A stretch of 64,000 nucleotides of DNA from the NCBI GenBank assembly GCA_025757985.1, contig CP107210.1, forward strand, positions 2,728,001 to 2,792,000, given 5' to 3'. The notes below the pieces were generated by a model, which searched no databases, had not been told where the DNA came from, and saw only the letters and a list, made by a program, of their open reading frames with translations. This DNA is from Oscillospiraceae bacterium (lineage in GTDB: Bacteria; Bacillota; Clostridia; Oscillospirales; Ruminococcaceae). This document shows positions 38,540 to 46,631 of this stretch, in pieces. The position numbers and the translations under genes are program-made. Each line of letters opens with the position of its first letter. Positions within the stretch are counted from its first letter, which is position 1.

Positions 38540-39265
38540 GGTATGCCTGTTTTTGAGGTCGTGCGCGTGTGCGATGAGCCTTGTGCGGTTGAAGAACAGA
38601 ACACCCACAAAGCTGAACAGAACCACGCCGACAAGAACCGTGAACAGCCAGTTCCCCTCCAGAATAAAACTGCCTGCGGCGCAGGTCAGCAGGGTGGGAA
38701 AGGGCAGGCTGATAAAGATGGCGGCGATAAAATGCTTCGGCCGCATGCCTGCGTTGGCGGCGGCGTAGGGGATGATGCCGTTGGGCAGACCCGGTGTGAT
38801 GAACGCAAGGATCGTGTAGAACCACGGGTCTTTGCTGCTGCGCACGCTGTTCAGCAGCTTGGTGGCCTTGGCATTGTCGGCGGTCAGGCGGCGGATGACC
38901 GGTGCCAGCCGCCGCGCGGCGAGAAAGACGGTGAGGTTGGCAACGGCCGAGGCGGAAAAGCTCGTCACAAAGCCGAGCCACGGCCCATAGGCAAGGCCCG
39001 CCGCCAGCTGTACCGGCATGGCGGGAATGACGAGGGAAAGCACCTGCACAACGGCCAGAAACCACAGCGTCAGAAAGCTGCGCAGCCGCCCCTGACTCGT
39101 CAGATAGGCGCTGAGGGCCTGCTCGTCCCCGGCGGAAAACGCGCTCCACAGGCCGGGCAGCAGCAGGCGGAAGGTCTCCACGATGAGCAGCACCGTCACC
39201 AGCACGACCACCGCCACCGCGAGCGCAGCAAGGCGCTTTTCCCTTGTATTGGCATGTTCGGACAT
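38522..39265 (-). CDS. TVP38/TMEM64 family membrane protein (DedA superfamily)
   Basis: A protein of 247 aa starting at MSEHANTREKRLAALA, with AAGGAGATATTTACC upstream; a 35-residue longer frame lacks support. About five to six membrane segments are present. The conserved core PAMPVQLAAGLAYGPWLGFVTSFSASAVANL... and FITPGLPNGIIPYAAANAGM place it in the SNARE-associated (VTT) family. Members are thought to move lipids or lipid carriers across the membrane. The exact substrate is unknown. Confidence 0.92.
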   Translation of the reverse strand: MSEHANTREKRLAALAVAVVVLVTVLLIVETFRLLLPGLWSAFSAGDEQALSAYLTSQGRLRSFLTLWFLAVVQVLSLVIPAMPVQLAAGLAYGPWLGFVTSFSASAVANLTVFLAARRLAPVIRRLTADNAKATKLLNSVRSSKDPWFYTILAFITPGLPNGIIPYAAANAGMRPKHFIAAIFISLPFPTLLTCAAGSFILEGNWLFTVLVGVVLFSFVGVLFFNRTRLIAHAHDLKNRHTKKAEA

Positions 39266-39368
39266 GGGTAAATATCTCCTTATCGAATAAAAACAGAAAA
39301 TACTATACCAAAAACAGCGGAGGAATGCAAGGGAATTTTGGGGGGCGTGCTTCTGGCGGGAAACGGGC

Positions 39369-39603
39369 AAAGCCCCTCCGACCTTCGCTTCGCTCGGTCA
39401 CCTCCCCACTTACGTGAGGAGGCTCTTTGCGGCCAAAGGCCGCCAGAAAGGCTCCTCGCTTTGCGGGGAGCTGGCCGAGCTTGCGAGGCCTGAGGGGCTT
39501 TGCAGCATTCGCGGCGTTCCCGGAAGGGATAAATCCCTCCCCTACATGTAAAACATAAAAGGGCAATGTCGGGTAGGCCCCGGGCCGGGCATGCCCGGCC
39601 CCG
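39369..39603. repeat. Repeat family B copy 3 plus GTAGG fragments
   Basis: 39369-39503 is family B: AAAGCCCCTCCGACCTTCGC, TTCGCTCGGTCACCTCCCC, GGGGAGCTGGCCGAGCTTGC, CTGAGGGGCTTTGC. After it come GGGATAAATCCCTCCCCTAC and GGGCCGGGCATGCCCGGCCCC (about 39580-39602). These account for the 395-base gap. Confidence 0.8.
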
Positions 39604-39626
39604 ACAACTGCGGCGAACAAAAAAAT

Positions 39627-39648
39627 CCCGGTGCACACTTGCACCGGG
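39627..39648 (-). terminator. Terminator after the citrate synthase gene
   Basis: CCCGGTGCA-CACT-TGCACCGGG, a perfect 9-bp stem, followed on the minus strand by ATTTTTTTG. Confidence 0.88.
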
Positions 39649-39660
39649 GAAATGGCAATC

Positions 39661-41034
39661 TTATCTCTCCTCCAGCGCCACATACTCCTGCGGTTTGCCG
39701 ACATACTGGTAGGCGGGGCGGATGATGCGGTTGGCAAACTCGACCTCCTCCACGCGGTGGGCGCACCAGCCCGGCACACGGGCAATGGCGAACAGCGGGG
39801 TGTACAGATCCTCGCTGATGCCCAGCATGCGGTAGATCAGGCCGCTGAACAGGTCCACATTGGCGCAGACCTTTTTGGGGCCGTGCTTTTCCTCGGCAAA
39901 GACCTGCGGGGCCAGCCGCTCGATGCTGCACAGCATCTCGTATTCCTCATCATAGCCTTTTTTATAGGCAAGGCTCTTGGCGTGGGTCTTGAGAATCTGG
40001 GCACGCGGGTCGCTCAATGTGTAAACCGCGTGGCCCATGCCGTAAATTAAGCCGCTGCCATCGCCGCGCTCTTTGCGGAGGATCTTGCGCAAGAACTCCC
40101 GCACCTCGTCGTCGTTGGTGGGGTCCTCCACATTTTCCAAAATATAGTCCAGCTGGTGCATGACCTTCAGGTTGGCGCCGCCGTGCTTGGGGCCTTTCAG
40201 CGCGCCGATGGCCGCCGAGATGGCTGCGTAGGTGTCGGTGCCGGAGCTGGACAGCACGCGGCAGGTGAAGGTCGAGCAGTTACCGCCGCCGTGGTCGGCG
40301 TGGACCAGCAGGCAAAGGTCGAGCAGCCGCGCCTCCTCATGGGTGAATTTCTGGTCGGCACGGTAGGTGGACAGGATATGTTCGGCCGTGCTCTGTCCCT
40401 CGGTGGGCAGGTGGAAGTACATGCTATTGCGGTCGTAGACGCGGCGCTTGATCTGGTAGGCGTTGACCATCATCGTGGGCAGCTCGGCGATCAGGTTGAT
40501 GCTCTGGCGCAGGATGTTGGGCAGGCTGTTGTCCTCGGCGTGCTCATCGTAGCTGTACATGGCCAGCACGCTCCGCGCTATCTTGTTCATCAGGTTGGGG
40601 GACGGCGAGTTTAAGATCATGTCGTCGGCAAAGCCCTGCGGCAGCTCACGGTGATGCTCCAGCAGCTTGCGGAACTTGGCGTACTGCTCCTGCGTGGGCA
40701 GAGAGCCGAACAGCAGCAGCCAGATAACCTCCTCAAACATGAAGCGGTCGTGGGCATCGGCTGCGGCGGCCAGCGTGTCGATGTCGATGCCGCGGTAGAC
40801 CAGCCGACCCGGGATGGGCGCGATGGTGCCGTCCGGGCGCTTGTCATAGCCAATGACGTTGGACACATTCGTGATGCCGGCCAGTACGCCGGTGCCGTCC
40901 AGATTGCGCAGGCCACGCTTGACGCCCATCTGATCCGCCAGATGCGGGTCCAGCGTGGCGTTATGCTCTAAATATTCATTGCAGAGCAGGTTCAACTCAT
41001 CCGGCTCCAAAGCCGGGACGTCCGGGTAATACAT
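39661..41034 (-). CDS. gltA: Citrate synthase
   Basis: A protein of 457 aa. It condenses oxaloacetate and acetyl-CoA. The start is placed at MYYPDVPALEPDEL behind GAGAGAGGGGTATCTGCG on the minus strand; an upstream ATG would add 16 residues. Key segments are RLVYRGIDIDTL, LLVHADHGGGNCSTFTCRVLSSSGTD (in part, active-site His), ALKGPKHGGANLKVM and GLIYGMGHAVYTLSDPRA (second catalytic His). The form with this long N-terminus is typical of gut Clostridia. It is divergent from the isocitrate dehydrogenase gene. Confidence 0.96.
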   Translation of the reverse strand: MYYPDVPALEPDELNLLCNEYLEHNATLDPHLADQMGVKRGLRNLDGTGVLAGITNVSNVIGYDKRPDGTIAPIPGRLVYRGIDIDTLAAAADAHDRFMFEEVIWLLLFGSLPTQEQYAKFRKLLEHHRELPQGFADDMILNSPSPNLMNKIARSVLAMYSYDEHAEDNSLPNILRQSINLIAELPTMMVNAYQIKRRVYDRNSMYFHLPTEGQSTAEHILSTYRADQKFTHEEARLLDLCLLVHADHGGGNCSTFTCRVLSSSGTDTYAAISAAIGALKGPKHGGANLKVMHQLDYILENVEDPTNDDEVREFLRKILRKERGDGSGLIYGMGHAVYTLSDPRAQILKTHAKSLAYKKGYDEEYEMLCSIERLAPQVFAEEKHGPKKVCANVDLFSGLIYRMLGISEDLYTPLFAIARVPGWCAHRVEEVEFANRIIRPAYQYVGKPQEYVALEER

Positions 41035-41245
41035 CGCAGATACCCCTCTCTCTATACGCTTTGCATTTTTATACAGACGCATACCCCTGCGGGCCTTCCC
41101 TTACACCAAGCGCCTGATAGATTGATTTTATAGTATATTGGCGCTTTCGTCAAGGAAAACTTAAAAATTTTGCAAAATTGCCAAGTTGGCACTTTAAATA
41201 ATTAAGCTGGTGGGCAGATTGCCGCGAAATGTGTAAAAATGCGCA

Positions 41246-41274
41246 TTGACAACCGCCCCCAAACCGGTTACTAT
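41246..41274 (+). promoter_or_regulatory. Promoter for icd-acn
   Basis: TTGACA (41246-41251), 17-nt spacer, TACTAT (41269-41274), 43 nt before the icd start. The 280-base divergent region to gltA is AT-rich (around 41120-41240) and may hold the opposing promoter. No known riboswitch is recognised. Confidence 0.75.
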
Positions 41275-41317
41275 TATGTATATTGTAAGAAACACAGGGA
41301 AAGGGGAAAGTATTTTT

Positions 41318-42310
41318 ATGAAAGCAGTTCTGATTCCGGGCGACGGCATCGGCCGTGAAATCGCCGAGAGTGTGCGCGCCGTCTCCGCCGCGCTGGACAC
41401 CGGCATCGAGTGGCAGGAATATGCCGCCGGTGCCGAGTATGCCGCCGAGAGCGGCGAGCTGATCGCCCCCGGCGCGCTGGACGCCATCGAGGCCTGCGGC
41501 TGGGCGCTCAAGGGCCCCACGGCTACCCCCATCGGCAAGGGCTTCCGCAGCATCAATGTGCAGCTGCGCCAGCGCTTTTCCACCTACGCCAACCTGCGCC
41601 CTGTGCACACGCTGCCGGGCGTACCCACCCGCTTTGACAATGTCGACCTCGTCATCGTGCGCGAGAACACCGAGGATCTGTACAAGGGCATCGAGTATAT
41701 GGTCAACGATGAGATGGCCAACGGCGTCAAGCTCATCACCCGCCCTGCGTGCGAAAGGATCTGCCGCTTTGCCTTTGACTATGCCCGCAAAAACGGCCGC
41801 AAAAAGGTCACGGCCGTGCATAAGGCCAACATCATGAAGCTGACGGACGGCCTGTTCCTGCGCACCTTCCGCGAGGTGGCGTCCCACTATCCCGAAATCA
41901 CCGCCGATGACTGCATCATTGATGCGCTCTGCATGAAGCTGGTGCAGAAGCCGGAGCAGTTCGATGTATTGGTGGCCCCGAACCTCTACGGCGATATTAT
42001 CAGCGACCTCTGCGCGGGGCTTGTGGGCGGTCTGGGCTTTGCGCCCAGCGCCAACATCGGCGATAACACGCGCATTTACGAGGCCGTCCACGGCTCTGCG
42101 CCCGACATTGCCGGGCAGGACAAGGCCAACCCCAGTGCGATCCTGATGGCCTTTGCGATGATGCTCAACGACCTTGGCGAGACGGAAAAGGCCGCCCGCC
42201 TGAACGCCGCCATCCTGGCCCAGGTCGCCGAGGGCAAGGTTGTGACCGCGGATATCGGCGGCACTGCAGGGACGAAGGAGTTTACGCAGGCGGTTATTGC
42301 ACGACTGTAA
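41318..42310 (+). CDS. icd: Isocitrate/isopropylmalate dehydrogenase family protein, probable NAD-dependent isocitrate dehydrogenase
   Basis: A protein of 330 aa starting at MKAVLIPGDGIGREI; AGGGAAAGGGGAAAG lies upstream, and an open frame from 41246 covers the promoter. The substrate motif INVQLRQRFSTYANLRPV, with ENTEDLYKGIEY, and the catalytic Tyr/Lys regions (TAVHKANIMKLTDGLF; NLYGDIISDLCAGLVGGLGFAPSANIG, in part) mark a short IDH3-like enzyme. Flanking citrate synthase and aconitase-type genes favour isocitrate over isopropylmalate or homoisocitrate. Confidence 0.92.
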   Translation: MKAVLIPGDGIGREIAESVRAVSAALDTGIEWQEYAAGAEYAAESGELIAPGALDAIEACGWALKGPTATPIGKGFRSINVQLRQRFSTYANLRPVHTLPGVPTRFDNVDLVIVRENTEDLYKGIEYMVNDEMANGVKLITRPACERICRFAFDYARKNGRKKVTAVHKANIMKLTDGLFLRTFREVASHYPEITADDCIIDALCMKLVQKPEQFDVLVAPNLYGDIISDLCAGLVGGLGFAPSANIGDNTRIYEAVHGSAPDIAGQDKANPSAILMAFAMMLNDLGETEKAARLNAAILAQVAEGKVVTADIGGTAGTKEFTQAVIARL

Positions 42311-42317
42311 CCTAAAA

Positions 42318-42455
42318 GGCTTCCCCCTCGGGGGGAAGCTGTCGGCGAAGCCGACTGATGAGGGCAGACCTTCCGGCAAGAATCCGTAAACGGGAAATAT
42401 GGCAGGCTTGCCCCTCATCCGGCGCTTCGCGCCACCTTCCCCCTAAGGGGAAGGC
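42318..42455. repeat. Repeat family A, copy 7 (icd/acn gap)
   Basis: GGCTTCCCCCTCGGGGGGAAGC, GTCGGCGAAGCCGACTGATGAGGGC, GCCCCTCATCCGGCGC, and CCTTCCCCCTAAGGGGAAGG. It lies between two genes expected to be co-transcribed. Confidence 0.87.
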
Positions 42456-42488
42456 TTTTGCGATACATATAATACGGAGGGTTCTCCC

Positions 42489-44735
42489 ATGAAACTGCAC
42501 GACCATGGCGTTTATCTTGTAAACGGCGTCCCCCAGACCACGGCCCCGGCGGGCGTGACCGAGGCCGAAGCCAAAAAAGGGACCATCGCCTACGGCATCC
42601 TGAAAGCCCATAACACAAGCGATTCCATGCAGGATCTGCGCATGAAATTCGACTCGATGACCAGCCACGACATCACCTATGTCGGCATCATCCAGACGGC
42701 CCGCGCCTCCGGCATGAAGGAATTTCCGCTGCCCTATGTCATGACGAACTGCCATAACAGCCTTTGCGCTGTCGGCGGTACCATCAACGAGGACGACCAC
42801 CAGTTTGCCCTGTCCGCCGCGCACAAGTACGGCGGCATTTATGTCCCGCCGAATATGGCGGTCATCCACAGCTATAACCGGGAAATGATGTCCGGCTGCG
42901 GGCGGATGATCCTCGGCTCTGACTCCCACACCCGCTACGGCGCGCTGGGGACGATGGCCGTCGGCGAGGGCGGCGGCGAGCTGGTCAAGCAGATGGTCGG
43001 CCGCACCTACGATATGGCCTACCCCGGCGTGATCGCCATCTACCTGACCGGCAAGCCCAACCCCGGTGTCGGCCCCCATGATGTCGCGCTGGCGCTGGTG
43101 GCCGCCACCTACGCCAACGGCTATGTGAAGAACAAGGTCATGGAGTTTGTCGGCCCCGGCGTTGCCAATCTTAGCGCTGATTACCGCAACGGCATTGATG
43201 TCATGACGACCGAGACGACCTGCTGGTCCTCCATCTGGCAGACAGACGATACCACGAAGCAGTATTTTGAGCAGCACAACCGCCCCGAGGCCTATAAGGA
43301 ACTGAAGCCCGCCGATGTGGCCTACTATGACGGCTGCATTGAGCTGGATCTCTCCACCGTTGAGTGCATGATCGCCCTGCCGATGCACCCGAGCTACGCT
43401 TACCCGATCCGCGAACTGAAAGCCAACGCGAAAGAGATTTTGCAGGCTGCTCAGGATCAGGCCAATAAGCAGCTGGGCGGCAAGGTCGAGATGGACTTGG
43501 TCGGCAAGATCTGCGACGATGGCCGCATCTATGTGGATCAGGGTGTTGTGGCCGGCTGCTCCGGCGGCACCTATGAGAATATCTGCGCGGTCGCGGATAT
43601 TATCCGCGGCAAGAGCTGCGGCAACGGCGAGTTTAAGCTCAGCGTCTACCCCGACAGTATGCCGACCTATCTGGAGCTGGTCAAAAACGGCGCAGTGGCC
43701 GATATTGTCTCGGCCGGCGGCATCTTCCGAGAGTGCTTCTGCGGCCCCTGCTTCGGCGCGGGCGATACCCCCGCCAACGGCGAATTCTCGATCCGCCACA
43801 CGACCCGCAACTTCCCCAACCGCGAGGGCTCGAAGCCCGGCGAGGGTCAGATCAGCGCTGTGGCGCTGATGGACGCCCGCTCCATTGCGGCCACCGCAGC
43901 CAACGGCGGCTACCTGACCGCTGCCAGTGAGCTGACCGATGCAGAGTACACCCTGCCCGAATACCACTTTGAGCAGGGCGTCTACGACAAGCGCGTCTAC
44001 AACGGCTGGGGCCGCCCCGAGCCGGACTACGCGCTGAAATTCGGCCCGAACATCAAGGACTGGCCCGAACAGCCCGCCCTGACCGAGGATCTGCTTGTCA
44101 AGATCGTCAGCTATATCACCGACCCTGTCACCACGACCGATGAGCTGATCCCCTCGGGCGAGACGTCGTCCTTCCGGTCGAACCCGCTGCGTCTGGCGGA
44201 GTTCACCCTCTCCCGCAAGGATCCGGCCTATGTGCCGAACGCCAAGGCCGTCAAGGCGCTGGACGCCGAGCGCCGCGCAGGCGCTCTGCCCGCTGAGATC
44301 GCGCGTGTCTACGATGATTTGAAGAAGCTGGGCTACACGCCCGATGCGGCAAATACCAACATCGGCTCGGCCATCTTCGCCAACAAGCCCGGTGATGGTT
44401 CCGCCCGCGAGCAGGCCGCCAGCTGCCAGCGTGTGCTGGGCGGCGCAGCCAACTTTGCCTGCGAGTACGCCACCAAGCGCTACCGCTCCAACTGCATCAA
44501 CTGGGGCATGCTGCCGTTCCTGCTGGATACGCCCAACGTGCTGGCCAACGGCGATTACGTCTACCTGCCCGGTGTGCGCAAGGCGCTGCTGAATGCCGAT
44601 GACGAGTTGACTGCCATCGCCGTAAAGCCAGACGGCGGCGTAGTTCGCTTTACGGTCAGCCTCGGCGCTATGACCGATGCCGAGCGGCAGATCCTGGCGG
44701 ACGGCTGCCTCATCAATTATTACAAGAATAACTAA
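42489..44735 (+). CDS. Aconitase-family hydratase (YbhJ-like group)
   Basis: A protein of 748 aa. It has the aconitase alpha-domain: SGCGRMILGSDSHTRYGALGTMAVGEGGGE (in part), then the cysteine region REFCFCGPCFGAGDTPANG-like (RECFCGPCFGAGD) for the 4Fe-4S cluster, followed by TTRNFPNREGSKPGEGQ, and a C-terminal swivel domain (KRYRSNCINWGMLPFLLD). The overall pattern is nearer the YbhJ-type hydratases than classical AcnA/AcnB. Placement after isocitrate dehydrogenase and beside citrate synthase supports citrate to isocitrate conversion for 2-oxoglutarate supply. CGGAGGGTTCTCCC precedes the ATG. Confidence 0.9.
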   Translation: MKLHDHGVYLVNGVPQTTAPAGVTEAEAKKGTIAYGILKAHNTSDSMQDLRMKFDSMTSHDITYVGIIQTARASGMKEFPLPYVMTNCHNSLCAVGGTINEDDHQFALSAAHKYGGIYVPPNMAVIHSYNREMMSGCGRMILGSDSHTRYGALGTMAVGEGGGELVKQMVGRTYDMAYPGVIAIYLTGKPNPGVGPHDVALALVAATYANGYVKNKVMEFVGPGVANLSADYRNGIDVMTTETTCWSSIWQTDDTTKQYFEQHNRPEAYKELKPADVAYYDGCIELDLSTVECMIALPMHPSYAYPIRELKANAKEILQAAQDQANKQLGGKVEMDLVGKICDDGRIYVDQGVVAGCSGGTYENICAVADIIRGKSCGNGEFKLSVYPDSMPTYLELVKNGAVADIVSAGGIFRECFCGPCFGAGDTPANGEFSIRHTTRNFPNREGSKPGEGQISAVALMDARSIAATAANGGYLTAASELTDAEYTLPEYHFEQGVYDKRVYNGWGRPEPDYALKFGPNIKDWPEQPALTEDLLVKIVSYITDPVTTTDELIPSGETSSFRSNPLRLAEFTLSRKDPAYVPNAKAVKALDAERRAGALPAEIARVYDDLKKLGYTPDAANTNIGSAIFANKPGDGSAREQAASCQRVLGGAANFACEYATKRYRSNCINWGMLPFLLDTPNVLANGDYVYLPGVRKALLNADDELTAIAVKPDGGVVRFTVSLGAMTDAERQILADGCLINYYKNN

Positions 44736-44740
44736 AGAAA

Positions 44741-44778
44741 AACGGCCCGCTGGGAAAAAAATCCCGGCGGGCCGTTTC
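44741..44778 (+). terminator. Terminator after the aconitase-family gene
   Basis: AACGGCCCGC-TGGGA..TCCCGG-CGGGCCGTTT forms a long GC stem around an A-rich loop, followed by TTTCTG. It ends directly at the next palindromic repeat. Confidence 0.82.
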
Positions 44779-44779
44779 T

Positions 44780-44961
44780 GTAGAGGCCGATGCTTGCATC
44801 GGCCCGCGGAGGGGTCAAGACCCCTCCCTACAATGCAATTCAAAAGGGGTGCTGTAGGGGCGAACATTGTTCGCCCGCGGCACATGGCGGCGGTCACAAC
44901 GCTTCCGGGGCGATGACGAGCATCGCCCCCTACACCGTAGGGGCGGATTCCATATCCGCCC
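44780..44961. repeat. Cluster of GTAG(G/A)GG palindromes with different cores
   Basis: Three elements lie in tandem. 44780-44831: GTAGAGGCCGATGCTTGCATCGGCC to GACCCCTCCCTAC. 44853-44933: GTAGGGGCGAACATTGTTCGCCC to GACGAGCATCGCCCCCTAC. 44937-44961: GTAGGGGCGGATTCCATATC and CGCCCG. All share the outer GTAGGGG/CCCCTAC ends while the inner palindrome word changes. Confidence 0.8.
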
Positions 44962-44991
44962 GCAGCGTCCGGCGAATCGCCGCAAAATTTC

Positions 44992-45020
44992 TTGCATACC
45001 GTCGAAAACCCTGTTATAAT
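44992..45020 (+). promoter_or_regulatory. Promoter for a micro-ORF transcript
   Basis: TTGCAT (44992-44997), exactly 17 nt, then TATAAT (45015-45020). The predicted transcript begins with the stable hairpin CCGCCTGTT-TC-AACAGGCGG at about 45028-45047. Confidence 0.85.
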
Positions 45021-45104
45021 ACAAAAGCCGCCTGTTTCAACAGGCGGTAAGGCGCTGCACACAACGGCAGGCGGTTGGCCCCACCCCCGAAAGGAGGTGA
45101 GACC

Positions 45105-45194
45105 ATGCGATTTACATTTACTTTTTATGTTGGCCGCAAGACCATCACATTAAGTTTAGTCGTAAAAAGCAAGAACCGCCACTCGGCAAAGTGA
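45105..45194 (+). CDS. Predicted 29-residue micropeptide
   Basis: ATG 45105 follows GAAAGGAGGTGAGACC, the strongest Shine-Dalgarno in the window, and the frame ends at TGA 45192-45194. The peptide alternates small/polar and hydrophobic residues (M-R-F-T-F-T-F-Y-V-G-R-K-T-I-T-L-S-L-V-V-K), then ends basic (KSKNRHSAK). It looks like a beta-hairpin or short membrane-active peptide rather than a helix. It has its own promoter and a terminator overlapping its 3' end. I do not recognise a named family. Type I toxin-like peptide, regulatory peptide or leader are the options; a non-coding RNA is possible but less likely given the ribosome site. Confidence 0.65.
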   Translation: MRFTFTFYVGRKTITLSLVVKSKNRHSAK

Positions 45195-45210
45195 CGGTTC
45201 TTAGGTTTTC
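45171..45210 (+). terminator. Terminator of the micro-ORF transcript
   Basis: AAGAACCGCCACT-CGGCAA-AGTGACGGTTCTT pairs over 13 positions with one mismatch, followed by AGGTTTTCC. The stop codon of the micro-ORF lies inside the stem, so translation and termination may interact. Confidence 0.75.
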
Positions 45211-45298
45211 CTAAATCCCATTTTGATCGGGCCAACCGCTTGTCGCAGCGCCTTTTCTGTTATTATTATACCGCACACCACAGGTTAAGTCAAGCCCA

Positions 45299-45327
45299 TT
45301 GCACCCGCGCAAATTTCGTGCTACAAT
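45299..45327 (+). promoter_or_regulatory. Promoter for the HslV-like gene
   Basis: TTGCAC (45299-45304), 17-nt spacer, TACAAT (45322-45327), 34 nt before the ATG. Confidence 0.75.
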
Positions 45328-45361
45328 AGCCTTATCATTAAACAGCAAAGGACGAAAAGCA

Positions 45362-45943
45362 ATGAGTGCGATTTTAGCAGTGTGCGGTGACGGCTTCTGC
45401 GCCATGGTCAGCGATGGCCGCTTTGTCGAGGAGCCTATCACCGGCGATACACCCCATGTCATCAAAAACGACCTGCCCAAGGTCCGCAAGATCAACCGCA
45501 ATGTGGTGGTCGGCTTTGCGGGCGATACGCTGGCCGCCGTACAGATCATCAATGCCGTGGACGAGTACCAGACCCAGTACCTGACGCTGGAAAAGGTCGT
45601 CAAGATCCTGCGTGAGAAGGCCGCCACCGTGCAGGTGCAGCCGGTGGGCGTCCGGCTCATCGTGGGTGGGCGCAACCGCAAGGGCGAGTTCGTTATGACG
45701 ATGCTGGGCAGCGCCGATGGCTACGAGCCGCAGACTCAGGCCGCCCGCCCGGGCGCCTACCTCATCGAGGGCGCCTGCTCCCACACCGATGTGGCCCTCT
45801 GGCTCGAGGAGGAGGTCAAGCCTCAGGCTGCCGACTGGCGCAGCCTTGACGATGTGGCCCGCACGCTGGATGGCTGCATTGCCAAGATGGCCAAGAACGA
45901 CAAGAGCATCAATACCACATATTTCCGTCAGCTTGTCCGCTGA
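45362..45943 (+). CDS. HslV/proteasome-like Ntn-hydrolase fold protein (tentative)
   Basis: A protein of 193 aa; ATG 45362 behind AAAGGACGAAAAGC, since an upstream frame covers the promoter. The first 70 residues line up with HslV: S-A-I-L-A-V-x-x-D-G (HslV T-T-I-x-x-V), the SDGR near 17 (HslV GDGQ), KVRKI (HslV KVRRL, catalytic Lys33 region), VVVGFAGDTLAAVQI (HslV VIAGFAGGTADAFTL). After removal of Met the first residue would be Ser, a possible nucleophile in place of Thr1. The C-terminal half is not clearly HslV-like. No HslU is next to it; the downstream gene is an RpiB-like isomerase 27 nt away. The activity is unproven. Confidence 0.6.
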   Translation: MSAILAVCGDGFCAMVSDGRFVEEPITGDTPHVIKNDLPKVRKINRNVVVGFAGDTLAAVQIINAVDEYQTQYLTLEKVVKILREKAATVQVQPVGVRLIVGGRNRKGEFVMTMLGSADGYEPQTQAARPGAYLIEGACSHTDVALWLEEEVKPQAADWRSLDDVARTLDGCIAKMAKNDKSINTTYFRQLVR

Positions 45944-45970
45944 TATACAACGATAAAGGGAGAAAAAATT

Positions 45971-46609
45971 ATGAAAATCGCTTTGATCAATGAGAATAGC
46001 CAGGCTGCTAAGAACGCACTGATCGAATCCACGCTGCGCAAGGTCGTGGAGCCGATGGGCCATGAGGTCGTCAACTACGGCATGTATGCCGCCGACGATG
46101 CCGCCCAGCTGACCTATGTCCAGAACGGTATTCTGGCCGCTGTGCTGCTCAACTCCGGCGCAGCCGACTATGTCATCACCGGCTGCGGCACCGGCGAGGG
46201 TGCCATGCTGGCACTGAACAGCTTCCCCGGTGTGATCTGCGGCCATGTCGAGGATCCCGTGGACGCCTACACCTTCGCCCATGTCAACGACGGCAATGCC
46301 GTGGCGCTGCCCTTTGCCAAGGGCTTCGGCTGGGGCGGCGAGCTGAACCTTGAGTACATCTTTGAGAAGCTGTTCGGCTTCGGCCACGGTCAGGGCTACC
46401 CGAAGGAGCGCGTTGTGCCCGAGCAGCGCAACAAGAAGATTCTGGACGGCGTGCGCGCCGTTGCGTTCCGCGACCTGTCCGACATCTTGAAGGACCTCGA
46501 CCGCGATCTCGTCAAGGGCGCCTTCGCCGGTGAGCACTTCGCCGAGTATTTCTTCCCCGCCTGCAAGGACGAAGAGCTGGCCGCCACCGTCAAGGAACTG
46601 ATGGCGTAA
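45971..46609 (+). CDS. RpiB/LacA/LacB family sugar-phosphate isomerase
   Basis: A protein of 212 aa. The N-terminal 150 residues match RpiB: KIALINENSQAAKNALI, a GHEVVNYGMYAADDAAQLTYVQ segment, and the phosphate/active-site loop YVITGCGTGEGAMLALNSFPGV. Typical RpiB is about 150 aa, so this one has an extra C-terminal helical part (KKILDGVRAVAFRDLSDILKDL..., EHFAEYFFPACKDEEL). Related long forms are known in Clostridia. The natural substrate could be ribose 5-phosphate or another aldose/ketose phosphate. AAAGGGAGAAAAAATT precedes the start. Confidence 0.87.
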   Translation: MKIALINENSQAAKNALIESTLRKVVEPMGHEVVNYGMYAADDAAQLTYVQNGILAAVLLNSGAADYVITGCGTGEGAMLALNSFPGVICGHVEDPVDAYTFAHVNDGNAVALPFAKGFGWGGELNLEYIFEKLFGFGHGQGYPKERVVPEQRNKKILDGVRAVAFRDLSDILKDLDRDLVKGAFAGEHFAEYFFPACKDEELAATVKELMA

Positions 46610-46631
46610 GCTTTGCTGTGAAATAAAAACT

